Positions 1 through 11,824 of a stretch of DNA of 64,000 bases are shown piece after piece. The DNA is from Mycoemilia scoparia (lineage: Eukaryota; Kickxellomycota; Kickxellomycetes; Kickxellales; Kickxellaceae), in contig JANBPU010000011.1 of assembly GCA_027575805.1 (NCBI GenBank), positions 124,001 through 188,000 of the forward strand, in the 5' to 3' direction. How positions within the stretch are numbered: position 1 is the stretch's first letter; each line of letters starts with the position of its first letter. Position numbers and translations under genes: made by a program. The notes under the pieces are model-generated. The model saw only the letters and a program-made list of their open reading frames with translations, searched no databases and had not been told where the DNA came from.

Positions 1-8
1 TTACTCAC

Positions 9-164
9 CTGTGCGCTCAAGACGAGAGATATCGCGAGTTTGGGCAGTTGAAATAACAGTATCCTATAATTCAAAACAGACGCCATTTTAAATATACTAA
101 AACCATGATCATGCATGAACGATTTAGTAGTGTATATCCAAATGAATCAATAAATACATACCAT
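9..164 (-). CDS. RVB2: RuvB-like 2 (reptin) AAA+ ATPase, 5' end only
   Basis: Partial gene leaving the window on the left. Read on the minus strand, the start codon at 164..162 is followed at once by a GTATGT donor (161..156). The next exon runs 63..9 after a TATAG acceptor and ends at a GTGAGT donor at the very edge. The spliced start reads M-DTVISTAQTRDISRLERTG. This matches the N-terminus of RuvBL2 (human: ..EIRDVTRIERIGAHSHI), just ahead of its conserved HSHI-GLGLD block. In known biology this ATPase pairs with RVB1 in INO80, SWR1 and R2TP complexes in the nucleus and cytoplasm. Only 19 residues are visible, so no ATPase motif can be checked. The exon phase (55 nt, leaving one base) fits a continuing Gly codon. 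The first exon codes only for Met. Confidence 0.75.
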
Positions 165-1175
165 TTAAGCAAAACTCTTTAACACTTTTAAAACAAGGAC
201 TATTAAATCTGCAAAATCTTTGTCACTTTGATTTTTAGAAAAAGTTAGAAAACTCGGTTTATGGGATAAACGAATTTATTTTTACTTTTTTGACACTATG
301 CATTAATGAATACTCAGTTTTACTAGTAAAAACATTCGCCCTTCAAGAATAATCACCAATATATATTCCACAGTGTTTATTGGGGTAGGTACATTATTTA
401 AAGGTCCTAAAAACCAAATTGACGAGTATTTACAAGAAGATGTTGTGGCTCCAACCTAATACTGAGCTTTTGTTGATGGCCATTTGAGTTGGCGGTAGTC
501 ACTGACTGACAAAGTGTTGTGCACCTTGAAAAGATTGGTATTTTAAATTCACAATTATGTGGTGGGAATAAAACAACACCGCTAAAAATCACCACCTGTG
601 TGCTTGAATCAAGTCCAATGAAGGGATAATCCACACATTAAAGGCTTAGCACAGGGTGGATGAGAAGACAAATCCTGGAATGTAATTGTGGCTTCCCGGC
701 CAATTCAGCACATGTGAAGCCGCCAATGCACTGGAGAGGCCAGGTAATCGAGCCAACCGCTACCAGTAGTGCTGGAATAGGAAGCAGGCCTGCGATTTAA
801 GCAATAAAAAATATTCAGAAACGCATCTTCTAAGCCAGTGGAGACACTTTGCCATCGTCACCACTCAGAAAACTAGGGAAATCCAAGTATTTTCATGTCA
901 CTGCCACTTGTGCTTTTATTTGGCTGCTTGCTTGCATCTAAGCCAGCCAAAAGCTTCTGTTTTCCAAATTTACCTTTCACTTCTTTTTCCCTGACTTGAC
1001 TTGTGAAACTACCCTCTATTAGATTTGGTGTGCTGTCTGCTGACCACATATAAACATTTCCATACAACATAAATTCTATAGCTTTGCTACCACAGTCCCT
1101 GATACTTTTGCTTCACATATTTCTTAACCCTTGGGTGAATTTTACAACAAGCATTTTTAAAGCCTACTCATAATA
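165..1175. other. Divergent intergenic region between RVB2 and the PKA regulatory subunit
   Basis: About 1 kb separating two divergently transcribed genes, so it should hold both promoters. The left half is AT-rich. A short GC-richer patch lies at about 660-800 and includes the palindrome GCAGGCCTGC near 785. A 65-codon ATG ORF on the minus strand (1070..873) matches nothing I recognise and is not called. No repeat or RNA gene seen. Confidence 0.5.
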
Positions 1176-2586
1176 ATGGAGCGAGATGTGCAAGAAACCT
1201 ACAGCGCTCCTGCTAGCAACGCCGAAATTGACGAGGTTGTAAATGCTCTTCGCGAAAAGCTACTCAAAGCAAGACCGCAAGATATTTGGCAATTTTGTTC
1301 CACATATTTCCAAGAGAAACTTGAGGAGCAGCGAAACATGTTCTTGGAGCTTAGTAAGTGACAAGCGAATACACATATACATCTTTGTAGTAGGCACAGC
1401 TTATTTATTTATGAATCATCCATCTTATATATGAACCGACCTCTCAAATCACATTGTATGCGCTATTCCGAATAAAGTTAAGCAGCATCCAGACCTACTT
1501 GGTGACGATGACAAACACAGCATGGCTGTCGACGGCGAGGCCGAAATCCATACCCATTCGTCCTTAACCCAGTTCAGCTTCAACAATCCTTTTGGTGGGG
1601 CAGATGGCTCTACAGACGGCATCAAGGAAGATCCAACTTCAAGCGGTGTAGGCAATCAGGCCCTGGTTCCTGACAGGATTAGCGATTTACGAAAGGCCTA
1701 TCCAGGAATCGACCCCAAGTGCAACTACGGAAGACGCTTTTCAGTGTCGGCAGAATCCATGAACCCCACAAAGGAAGAAGAGTATGAAAAGAAGGTTATT
1801 CCTAAAACCGATGGGCAGCGCGGCCGTATTGACAAATCTCTTTCAAGTAATTTCCTGTTCCGCAACCTTGATGAAGAGTCATATAAAGACATTGTCAATG
1901 CCATGGAAGAAAAGTTTGTCAAGGGAGGCGAGGATGTGATCGTCCAAGGCGGGTTTGGCGATTACTTTTATATTGTCGAGCACGGAACATTCGACATCTT
2001 TGTCAGCAAAGACGATGATCCCCCAAAAAAGGTTGCCACTGTCCAGGATGGGGACAGCTTTGGCGAGCTTGCCCTGATGTATAATGCACCGCGTGCCGCC
2101 ACGGTCCATGCCAGGACTGATGCGACTCTCTGGGCCCTTGATCGCATTACATTCCGTCGCCTGCTTATGGAAAGAACTGCCCGCAAATGCCAACTCTACG
2201 AAAAGTTCCTTAGCGAGGTCCCAATTCTCAAATCCCTTATGCAGTACGAACGCCAAAAGATCGCCGATGCCCTGGAAACCGTCTCATATTCTGATGGTGA
2301 GGTGGTCATGAAGCAGGGAGAGACGGGCTCATATTTTTATCTGATCGAAGATGGCATGGCCAAGATAACCAAGGTCGGAGCAGATGGAAAAGAAAAAACA
2401 TACCCGTCTCTAAAGAAGGGCGCATACTTTGGAGAGCTCGCCCTTATTGAAGACCAGCCCCGACAGGCAACAGTGACGGCATCTGGGCAGCTCAAGTGTG
2501 CTCGCATGAGCAAAGATGCTTTCAATCGTTTGCTTGGGCCAGTAAAGAACATCATGGAGCGAGATTCCAAGAATTACCAGCAGTAA
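1176..2586 (+). CDS. BCY1: cAMP-dependent protein kinase regulatory subunit
   Basis: Two exons, 1176..1353 and 1478..2586 (428 aa). The 124-nt intron has a GTAAGT donor and an AAAG acceptor, and only this acceptor keeps the frame open. Residues about 20-58 form the RII-type dimerisation/docking domain (ALREKLLKARPQDIWQFC, then KLEEQR). The inhibitor segment GRRFSVSAES sits at 144-153 with Ser148 in the RRxS position, so it is a phosphorylatable (type II/Bcy1-like) autoinhibitory site. Two cyclic-nucleotide-binding domains follow, each with an intact phosphate-binding cassette: GELALMYNAPRAATV from about residue 255 and GELALIEDQPRQATV from about 378. Both keep the Glu and Arg that contact cAMP. 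The protein should hold the PKA catalytic subunit inactive until cAMP binds. Length and domain order are normal for fungi. Confidence 0.95.
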
Positions 2587-4097
2587 CTGTGTTAACGTGC
2601 CATAAGTCTTGGTAATGAAAATACTATACTTTTTCTAGTCTCATATGACAAAATGATATTATTAATAATGTTCAAGCCTCTTTCACAATATTTTATTTAC
2701 TCCAACAAATATATCACGATATTATCCAAAATCCACATTTATCCCTCACTATCTTTTCTTTTTGCTCTCTCTCTCTCTCGCCACCCCTCCTAATCCCATA
2801 CGCTATTTTATTTTATGTAGCCCCACAGCATTTTGATGCCCACAGATGCTATAGTTTGCACAATTATATTTCCATTATATCCTTGTAAAGAATCCAAGCA
2901 GGGCTTTTACAAGATTGATAATATAAACACAAATGTCTGGACTGAAGATGCAGCAGTTTTGGTTGTAATTTCCTTGTGTATAGGACATTGGGTTGATATC
3001 CAGCTCTGATGACTCAATGTTGTAGTGTATTTGATAGAAATGCACGCAGCTAGATAGTATAGAAGATTATGCATGGCTATAATACATTTGTGAATGTCAA
3101 TGGCATTTGGCTGCTTTCTTTAAAGATACATGTTAACACCAAAATGGTGAGACGCTGCTTCTACATAAACCACGGCACGAACATTGTGTGATACCCGCTT
3201 CAAGTATACAAAAGAGGTTCTAATGCTATTTTCCAGGCCAAAAAGGCACATAGAGTGAATCCACATTTTAAGTGGGTTTATTCACTGCCAATTATTGCCA
3301 GCCTCACAAGGAATTCAAACAAACGAATATCATCGTGCGACAATAGCGCAAAGCTGTGGAAACAAATAGTAGCCAGATGCTAAGCTTCGGTTTGGGTTGA
3401 ACTGCATCCACACTGAATTAAAAGCTACTGTTGAGGTGAATGGTCAGATTCACTTTAAGCATTGGTTCTTGTGGGCTGCCCAGACCACGAGCATTTTTCC
3501 GCCCTGTGGGAGACTGATCACAACGCGATGGTTTGTTTGGGCTAAAGTTAAAATCATGGTTCTGTTTTTTCAATTGCTGCAAAAATACGCTATTTTCACC
3601 ATTTGTTGCCAATCGAAACCATACTTTTTGCATACAAAACAGCCCCGCCTTTGTTTCGGCATTGTGTCTCATACCCTTTACTCTGACCTCTCTTGTCATA
3701 CTTTGCACCGGCCCACACTTGGCTCCTCTTTTGTACATATTAGTGTGCCTGCATACACTCACCAAAAATCACCACTCCACAACACAGCTCCCAAAGAAGT
3801 TTTATACAGACCTCTTCTCTCCCTCTCACTCTTTTATTTAAACTATCCCTTCCTGCTATAATTTCCCTGACCCAAGTGTTGCTGCCATCTGCCAGAAGTA
3901 ATTGGACCTTGTCCCAAAGCTTCTCTGACACCATTGGTACCTGTCCTTGCAACCACAATTGACCTTCAATAACATTTATGCCACCTTGGCCATTGCATCC
4001 CAGCTCCGGCATTTTATTATAGCTGACCGGCATTTCAATCCAATCCTATAGAACTGCGCTATACTTTTCCACTGTCTAGGCTATAGCCACACAAGCC
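2587..4097. other. Intergenic region upstream of the RhoGEF gene
   Basis: About 1.5 kb with no supportable gene. It has a CT tract at about 2765-2781 and pyrimidine-rich stretches at about 3690-3850, as expected for a fungal promoter/5' leader. A TGACTCA heptamer (Gcn4/AP-1-type site) lies near 3008. An open frame at 3397-3861 reads mainly through the pyrimidine-rich stretch and has no recognisable domain. Confidence 0.5.
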
Positions 4098-7000
4098 ATG
4101 TCAGCTGGTGAGCCATCGACCCCTGGCCGCCCTTCTCGCCAGAGTGATGATATAGTCGACTCGGCCGTCTGGTGGTCTCTTAGTTTTAATTCGCCCGGCT
4201 ACCAGAACGCGGGCTCAGAAGGAAGCAACGCCGTTCATTCCAGTATCGGCTCCACCATTGACACCACAAAATACTACTATACGCCTGTAGACGACAACGA
4301 GAGTACGGATCTTTACTCCTTGAACTTTTGGTATAACGCACTAAACCCAACACGTAGGTATCCTGTCACTATTTCCACAACAAACCATCGAGATAAGGGG
4401 TATATACATCTTGTTCTGGAATATGCTAATAGGCACAGCCCAACACTTGACACCCCACAAACTTATCTGGTGCTGTCGGCATACTGAACACAAAACTTAT
4501 AGTCACAGCTCACCAACCACCCTGCCATATTTTTCTTGGTTTGTTTTATAGGTCACACGACTTTCCTGGGATATGATGAAGCGACTGGTCCGATATGCGT
4601 TTCTCTTTCTCTAGAAGAGAAAGACGGTATATACCTTGCCTTGGTGCGAACAAACATACGCTTTCTCCTAGTCCGAATACCAGCCATACTATTACAGTCG
4701 AGGGAGGCATCAGAACTAAAGGCCCGCTTTACTGACCCATCCTCCCGGAGAACACTGCTGTTTTATGCTCTCAACACATATTTTGACGAGGCATATACTT
4801 GCTACAAGAACTATATTTCCTGGGTTGCATATATGCAGTGTGGAGCTCGCTCTAGGGGAAGGCATAGTATTAAAAATTCGGTTTCCAATGACAAGTTAGA
4901 CTCGCTATCGCAAGATAACCAGGACCACCTTAATATTGTAAACGAGGCCGAGCCTTCAAAGGAGAATGGTTCCGATGATGCTGATCCAGAAACTATTTCT
5001 AAGCGAAAGTCTACAATTCGCAACACGAGGCAGATACGGGACTTCATTAGCACATTGTTTGAAGACAGCACCCAGGAACCAATACCTCTACACATTCTTC
5101 CAGGAAGAAACAGTGATATGGATGGGGATACCACAGACAATTCTTTTGTTCAGATCCACCATGAAGACGCAGAGCAGCGTGAGCTTCGTCGTGCTCTTTT
5201 GAATAGACGGAGTAGAGCTACCAGCAGCGTTATTGAGCAGTCATCGCTGGTGCTTATATCCGATAATATGACTGAAATCCAGGATAGCAATCACAAGCCG
5301 TTTTTAAAGCACATGGAGCCTCAAATGATTCGGCGCCATCAAAGAGTAGACTTTGTCATTGTGGGAAACGATTCGAGAATGACAATGGAGAGCTTTCCGA
5401 CATATAGAAAGTTTCTGCGAGTGCTGGAAAGAATTGCGCCTAGGCGAAATACATCCAAAAGCATTGTTTCTTCGAAAGATTCACGTCTTGGGTATGGTAG
5501 GAATAAGTCCCATTCTTCCCACATGCAAAATAAGATGGGTAACGGTATGAAGTCTTTAAATATTGCCAAAAGTATGAAACCAAGGAAAGAGATGGAATCG
5601 TCGAGAGATAAAGTCCTTGAAGAGCTCGTTTATACTGAACGGAGGTATGTCCAGAGTCTGCGAACTTTGATAGATGTATATGTCGTTCCTTTACGCTCAG
5701 CTGCTCGTTCTCGTAACAATGACCTGATTCCGCCATATGATGCCCACGTCATATTTGGAAACATTGAGCGCATTCTTGATGTTAATGAGAGGTTCCTGGC
5801 TGATCTAGAGGCCTGGTGGAGCGCTGACCCTGACAAGAGAGAATCCTTAGGAACGCTCTGCCGTGAACACTTTGTTGACTTTAATGTATACAAAAGGTAT
5901 ATAAATGGGTTTAACCATGCGGCAGAACAATCCACAAACCTTGCAAAGCAGAATCCATTATATAAAACCTTTTTGACAAAGGCTGAGGAGCGCGAGGAGT
6001 GCAACAGGCTAAATCTAACCGATATGCTTATCATGCCGGTCCAAAGAATCCCACGATATACCCTCCTTTTAGAGCAAATCCTAAAATATACCCCAGAGGA
6101 CTCGCCTGACCACTCTGAGATGGTATTTGCCTATAATATGGCTGATGAAATTGGAAAGCTTGCCGAAAACCAGGTGGCAGAGTCTGTTACATTGCTACAT
6201 AAACTCCACGATGCTATTGATGGCTGCCCAGCAAATATCATCAGCGCATCAAGGACATTCATTGGTTCCATCGACTGTTATGAAGTCGATATTACAAACA
6301 AGCCACCACGAATTCCCATCACTCTGTTTATATTTTCTGATATAGTCATGATTACAGAACGCTTCTTTAGCGTCAAACCTAATGCGCGCATATCGGACAA
6401 GGCAAGGAAGGCAAATTTCCACCAAATCAGGAACAAGCCAAGTGGTAGTGGAAGGCCAGGCCAGTCCCAAACATCAGCCAGTGGCGATGACAGTGGGTTC
6501 TACATGCCCACCGGCAAGAAAAAACACTATAGATTCATCACCTGGGCTGAGCTTGATAGGCTGCGTCTTCTTGAAAAGAGCACACGCGCTGGGTCAAAGT
6601 CCTTTTTCCTACACAGGACTCCACTAAGTCCATTTACTAAATCTCAATCTCGTCGCCTTCTCCCCCGACTCGGCGCACAAAAGCCAGCTCATCAGCGAGT
6701 CAAAAGTATAAAGGACAATTTCTCTGTAACCAGCAATGGTTCTTCGGGATTGGCCTCAGAAATCGATGAAAGCTCACAGGAAGATGACCTGAAGTCGATA
6801 TTCTTTTGTGAAGAGGACAATAATCCATATTGGCATCCACAGTATCTGCACGAATATGAGCTTGAATCTGCATCAGAACGAGAAAAGCTTAATGACTTAT
6901 TTGATACTGCAATCTACAGGCTCCAATATCAGCCCTCATACACTCGTGTTGGCTTCCCAAGTGAAGAAGGTGCCCCAGAGCCCATGGAGACCTACAGGAT

Positions 7001-9005
7001 ATCAATGACTGACCAAGAGTGGTCTATCCATGTGTGGGACCAGAACTCTTACCAAGCTCATAGACAACATTCATCTGATCCCACTGATGGTGTGGCCACT
7101 GTCGTTTGGGATTATGGCCGTAAATCCCAAACATCAGAAGTGTCACCAACATTACAGACTGAGCTCAAGGGTGGGTTAGACCTTCAGGAGTTGTACCCTC
7201 ATCTTAGTTGTTGCGTTTTCGACTGCGGAGAAGAAGGGTATTCTGTAGATATACCAACCCCGATTGCTGGTGCCTCTGAGATTCCACAGCAAGATGCTGG
7301 GCAGAATTCGCCATCAACAGTTTCAATCCCTATCGAAACTTTTGCTGAGCTATGTCGCAGGGTTGAACGCTCCATATTTGACTTCCAAAGGGCTTGGGTC
7401 AATAACCCTGGGCACTTTAGGATCCAGCAGTCATACAATCAGAGCATACTGTCTAGCTTGTTTGGTCTGACAACGACACAGCCAAGTGTTGTGACCCAGA
7501 AACCAGAATTGGTCACTAACTCTCCATCCCGTCGCTTCATATCCAAGGCCCGTAATCTAATACCAGTTGGAAGGCACAGGTCAGAGCCTGACTCGATGCC
7601 TGGATTTATGTCCAATCGTATTTCTGCAAACAGCTCCAATTCGAATGGTACAGTCAGTAGCCCATTTACTACTGGTAGAACGAGCCAGGGTCCATTTTTA
7701 ACAGTCCTAGGAAAATACAAAATCAAACCTAGGCCGTCTATAAATAGAGCAAAGACCACACCCACCCCATCGGGAGGCAGCACATATCTTCAGAATACGA
7801 TGAAAAGCCCAAGCGGAACTCTTCGCTCATTATCCAGTCTGAATATGGCAAAGGATTCTGGAACACCCAAGTCTGAAAGAAAGGTATCTATGTTTTCATC
7901 ATCATCCCAAAAGACAGCATCTGAATGTGGATCAAAGCCACCATCAGCTCGTGAGTCGAAAGTCTCGACCCGAACATCGTCACAACGTCGTTCAACGGCA
8001 CAGTCAGGAATTTCTTTATCAGGAACCCTACAAGCGGCCCCAAGCGAGAACCTTGCTCTTAACAACACAGCCGCGCATTCACCTCACATTGTTACTAGTC
8101 ATAATCAGATACTTCCATTTACAAAGCCAGCAAAATCAATGCACTGCGTAACGCCAACAAAACGTTCAAATACTGGTCGTTCGACATCGGCATCGGCATC
8201 AAGAGCCCAATCTGCATTTATAAACGAAACCTCTCAGATGTCCTTCATCAACTTCGATGTAAGTACGGAACTGCCATTCATGCCATCCAGCCCAATTGTT
8301 TCTGGAACCCAGGCAGCTTATAGCAGTGTAGATGTCACAAGCAATCATATGTCAAAGCGTGAATCGAAGGCAACAACAGCTAGTTCTGATGCTATTCAAA
8401 GTGGACGCAACGCCAAAAAGGATTTTAGGCTATCAAGGTCGCCAACTTTCACAGCCTCGGTGGAAAATAGCAAAGCAAATGGTCCCAGTCGTGGCAAGAC
8501 ACGCTCACAATCATCGTCATCACCTGTTACAATTATGTCCCCTCTATCAATGGAGTCTACACATAGAAACTCGAAAGTCGAATCATTGAGTTCATCGCCA
8601 GTGATTGTTGAGTCTAAGATTTCTGTGCCTCAGGATGCAGAAAAGCCTCCTACAACCAAGCCACACCAGATTGCCATGGCAGAATCAAATATATGGCACG
8701 CATCATCCCTACTGGACGACATCAGCAGTGAGCTTGAGAAACAGGACGAGGCTTTTCGCAGACTAAAGATCAGCCACATTGCTAATAACCAACCACATCA
8801 TAAAAACGATTTAACCATCACGGCTTCATATATATCTTCACCGGACCTTCGCACTGAATTCTTAAGAAAAGAAGCGGCTACAAAGAGTGCTATGCCTAGC
8901 ATGAAAGCCACAATGAAGGATTCCATTGGAAACTCGCGAAGACCTAGCACAGGCCAATGGGCTGGGTTGCCACAAAACAGCTCCATCCAACCAATTTGGC
9001 AATAA
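4098..9005 (+). CDS. Rho guanine nucleotide exchange factor (DH-PH) with N-terminal FLGYDE-GP module
   Basis: Two exons, 4098..4353 and 4552..9005 (1569 aa). The GTAGGT donor and TATAG acceptor rejoin the frame as NPT-RHTTFLGYDE. Residues about 435-627 are a Dbl-homology domain: it opens with VLEELVYTERRYVQSL and includes the hallmark LIMPVQRIPRYTLLLEQIL. A PH-like segment follows (about 640-910; FIFSDIVMITERF), broken by a long polar insertion. The C-terminal ~550 residues are Ser/Thr-rich and low in complexity. The N-terminal stretch HTTFLGYDEATGPICVSL...LVRT resembles the conserved N-terminal block of Rap/Ran-GAP-type proteins, but no catalytic GAP domain is present. There is no C-terminal PB1 domain, so this is not a Cdc24 orthologue. 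It should load GTP on a Rho/Cdc42/Rac GTPase at sites of polarised growth. Confidence 0.88.
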
Positions 9006-10033
9006 CCCTCCACCGAAATTACATTTGCCCTTGTATATCCCTACTTCGTCTCCACATCCATACACACACATCAGTGATCAATTCTAAAACATTATCAACA
9101 AACCAAAAGTTATTCTCATTATCTCTGCTGATGAGACCTGTTATACCCTTACTGTATTCGCCTGAGTAACATACCTGTTGTCACATTATATTATCAAACA
9201 ACCCTACTATTCCCTACATTAATTTTATCTGCTTGCAAAACTTATAAACCCGTAATACCAAACACCATATATCATCTATGGCTTCATCACTAATTATACT
9301 GTATTGAAACATCGTATCGATCCGTGTCGCTTTCCTATAAGCGTGTTGATTTAGATAATTCAATATGGTTAAATATCTTCGCCATTCATATGGTGACAGC
9401 CATACTATATTTTAAACTGTCATTATATATCTTCATCCTAAAATTTTGCTTTTATTCTACAACTTTCTGGTATTCAATTTATTTATGCTCAAAAATATCT
9501 TTTTATGGCTAAAAATCATAAGTGGGCTTTAACTCTATTTACACTAATTTCATCAAAAATTAGACGAAATTACATTTGTTAACATTATTATAACATTGGC
9601 AAATAGTGGTGTAAACATCATGTCTTTATAAGTTACTTCTATCAATATAACCCCCCCCCCCAGATAGTCTGATTCTATTACCAGAACATTGGAACACACA
9701 TAACCTATACCCGTAAAGTAGCACTTTTTTAAACTGTTGCTTATAAGTTCTAAATCTGACATCAAATTTTTGATGACCTAATAAATACGATAAAATAAAT
9801 ACGCTGTAATACTAAACAAATGTTAATATCTACACAAGACCCATGTTTTTCAATTTTGAATTTGACAACAAATGAAACCTGGTGGCACGTCCAAACATTA
9901 AATGCCAGGTATGGGTTTCTTGTGGTTTTCAACTCTTCAAAAAAAGAAGTAAGCTGAAGAGCTAGCGCAATATGGGTATTGATGTATGGGTGTATGTAAA
10001 GTTGTACCGATATATATACTATAGCGTTGGCGT
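9006..10033. other. Convergent AT-rich intergenic region (RhoGEF / ERD2)
   Basis: About 1 kb between two 3' ends. It is strongly AT-rich with a ten-base C run near 9653-9662. No gene, tRNA or repeat copy recognised. Confidence 0.5.
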
Positions 10034-11074
10034 CTAGACTGGCAGCTTCTTTGCCTTATTTTTAAAGATACTATAGAGGGGAATAAGTTAAATTTGGTTA
10101 GTAAAAGTATAATGGTAGCATTCAAACTGCATCAAGAAAAAACTGTAGCTGCAGAGTCCTGCTGCATAGCAAATCCATTTTCCGAATACATTAAACACAA
10201 TAGTACTTAATTTATGATCTGGATCTGCAACGTAGGTCAGGTAGGTCCACCCATTCAGCACCAATTCAGAAGATCAAACTTGGAAAGTTCGGGCACAGGA
10301 ATATCAATTAGCTTACCGATTGAAATATATGTAAAAGAAATCTCCATACAGAGCGGTCTGAACGAGGCCAGCAATCCAAACAATTACATCGTAGTACTTG
10401 GGCTCTGTATAATAGCGATAGACCCAGTTAAAGAGATATAAGGCACGATATGCACCTAGGGCAAACACATAGTGAGCAGTTATTGTTTCTGCTTCGCCAG
10501 TGCGAGTCATTTGGAAAAGTTGGGGTAGAATAGCCACAGATTCGAGAAAAATCGAAAAGGTCCACAGAATCTATATATATATATATATATATTAAAACGG
10601 AGTATTAAATATGCATCAATGCCACAATCAGAAAGCTTTATAATACCGAATTATTATATAGCAATGGGACGGCCTCCCATGGTAATAAAAGAACAAGGAC
10701 TGCGTTGATCCGCCGACTCTTACCTCATCAATATTATATTTGCCTGTAAATAGCAAAGCCAAAAATGCAGATATCCCAACCAAATATTCCACACGGAATG
10801 TGTCAAGTGGTGCATCATAGGTATGTCTCAGTGGATTAAACATTAGGTAGACGATATATGCAGAGGAGGCGATGAAGAATATCTTCATTAGCGTATTGTA
10901 CAGAGACACAAAATGGAGGAAAAGGTCAAGGTAGCGAGCAACAAACACAGCCAGGTACAAGGCCTGGGTTTTGAACGAAATTCCAGCACATGACTTTGAT
11001 GTGTGCATCTTGTTCAAGAGAATCAAGATGGATGCCAAATGCATCATGTCACCGGTCAAGCGAAATATGTTCAT
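10034..11074 (-). CDS. ERD2: ER lumen protein-retaining receptor (K/HDEL receptor)
   Basis: Three exons on the minus strand: 11074..10724, 10570..10317 and 10070..10034 (213 aa). The first intron holds an (AT)n tract just before its acceptor. The second intron is 246 nt with donor GTAAGC and acceptor CTATAG. It leads to a 37-nt last exon encoding [11 protein letters not shown], which supplies the C-terminal Lys-rich tail typical of ERD2 (compare VLKGKKLSLPA). Without it the protein would stop at ..YIYFNR. Family signatures include [16 protein letters not shown], the SCAGIS motif, ARYLDLF, the DTFRVEYLV block, [18 protein letters not shown] and [16 protein letters not shown]. It is a seven-helix membrane protein that returns escaped ER chaperones from the Golgi by binding their C-terminal H/KDEL in a pH-dependent way. 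Confidence 0.95.
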
Positions 11075-11824
11075 TGCGAGGGAAATGTCTGTCTAGTATA
11101 TACACGTCACAAGCCAAAAAGGATTGTATACACGGCCTAGAGTGAAAAGGGCGATAGCAATAGAGTAATATAGAGTAGTCAGGTATGTAGTGGATAAGGT
11201 AAACAGAAAATGCACAAAAGAGAGCTTCCTGATGAAAGGGTATATCATGTCTTTCCTGATGCTTAGCAACCACTCAATCGTTCATGTATTGGATGCATCA
11301 AAGCAAGCAGGCATAAGCTGCTACTTCTCCTACTACATAAAAACACCTAAATTCTTTGTATTAAGACTGCTGGGATTAACACAAATTGGACCAATCAGGT
11401 GAAAGCAACGCCTCTCGTTTTTACTGTGTTGCATTTTCATTATTGCTTTTGGTTCATAGCTTGCCTCTCAGTTTATCCTTGATACATGTTTGAATCTGGA
11501 AGCTAATGAGAGCTGGTCAAAAACTAGAGTCAATGAAAGAGCACACTATTGTGTCAATACAACCATGATGCCTATCAGAAGATGTCTGCTGGATCCAGCT
11601 ATTTCCTTCAAATTAACACTCTATTCCAATTAGATAATAAGTAAAGGACCCCTCCCCCTTTAGACAATTTGACAAGCAATGTCCAATTGCGAAATCTTTC
11701 CAGGCAAACAACAATATAACCATAGCTAACACACCAGCATTTAATAAACAAAAGCTCATCAAAGTTAAAGTTTTATTTGACAAGGCAAATCACATGTTCT
11801 GTTACAATATCCAAAAGAGTGGAA
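11075..11824. other. Intergenic region between ERD2 and RPS26
   Basis: About 750 nt. Both flanking genes are on the minus strand, so this should hold the ERD2 promoter and the RPS26 3' end. Nothing further recognised. Confidence 0.5.

Noticed and set aside
873..1070. 65-codon ATG ORF on the minus strand near the PKA gene
   Set aside because: Short, no known family, and only 105 bp from the divergent PKA start. Not enough support for a gene call.
3397..3861. 154-codon ORF upstream of the RhoGEF gene
   Set aside because: It reads mainly through pyrimidine-rich promoter sequence with no recognisable domain or splice partner.
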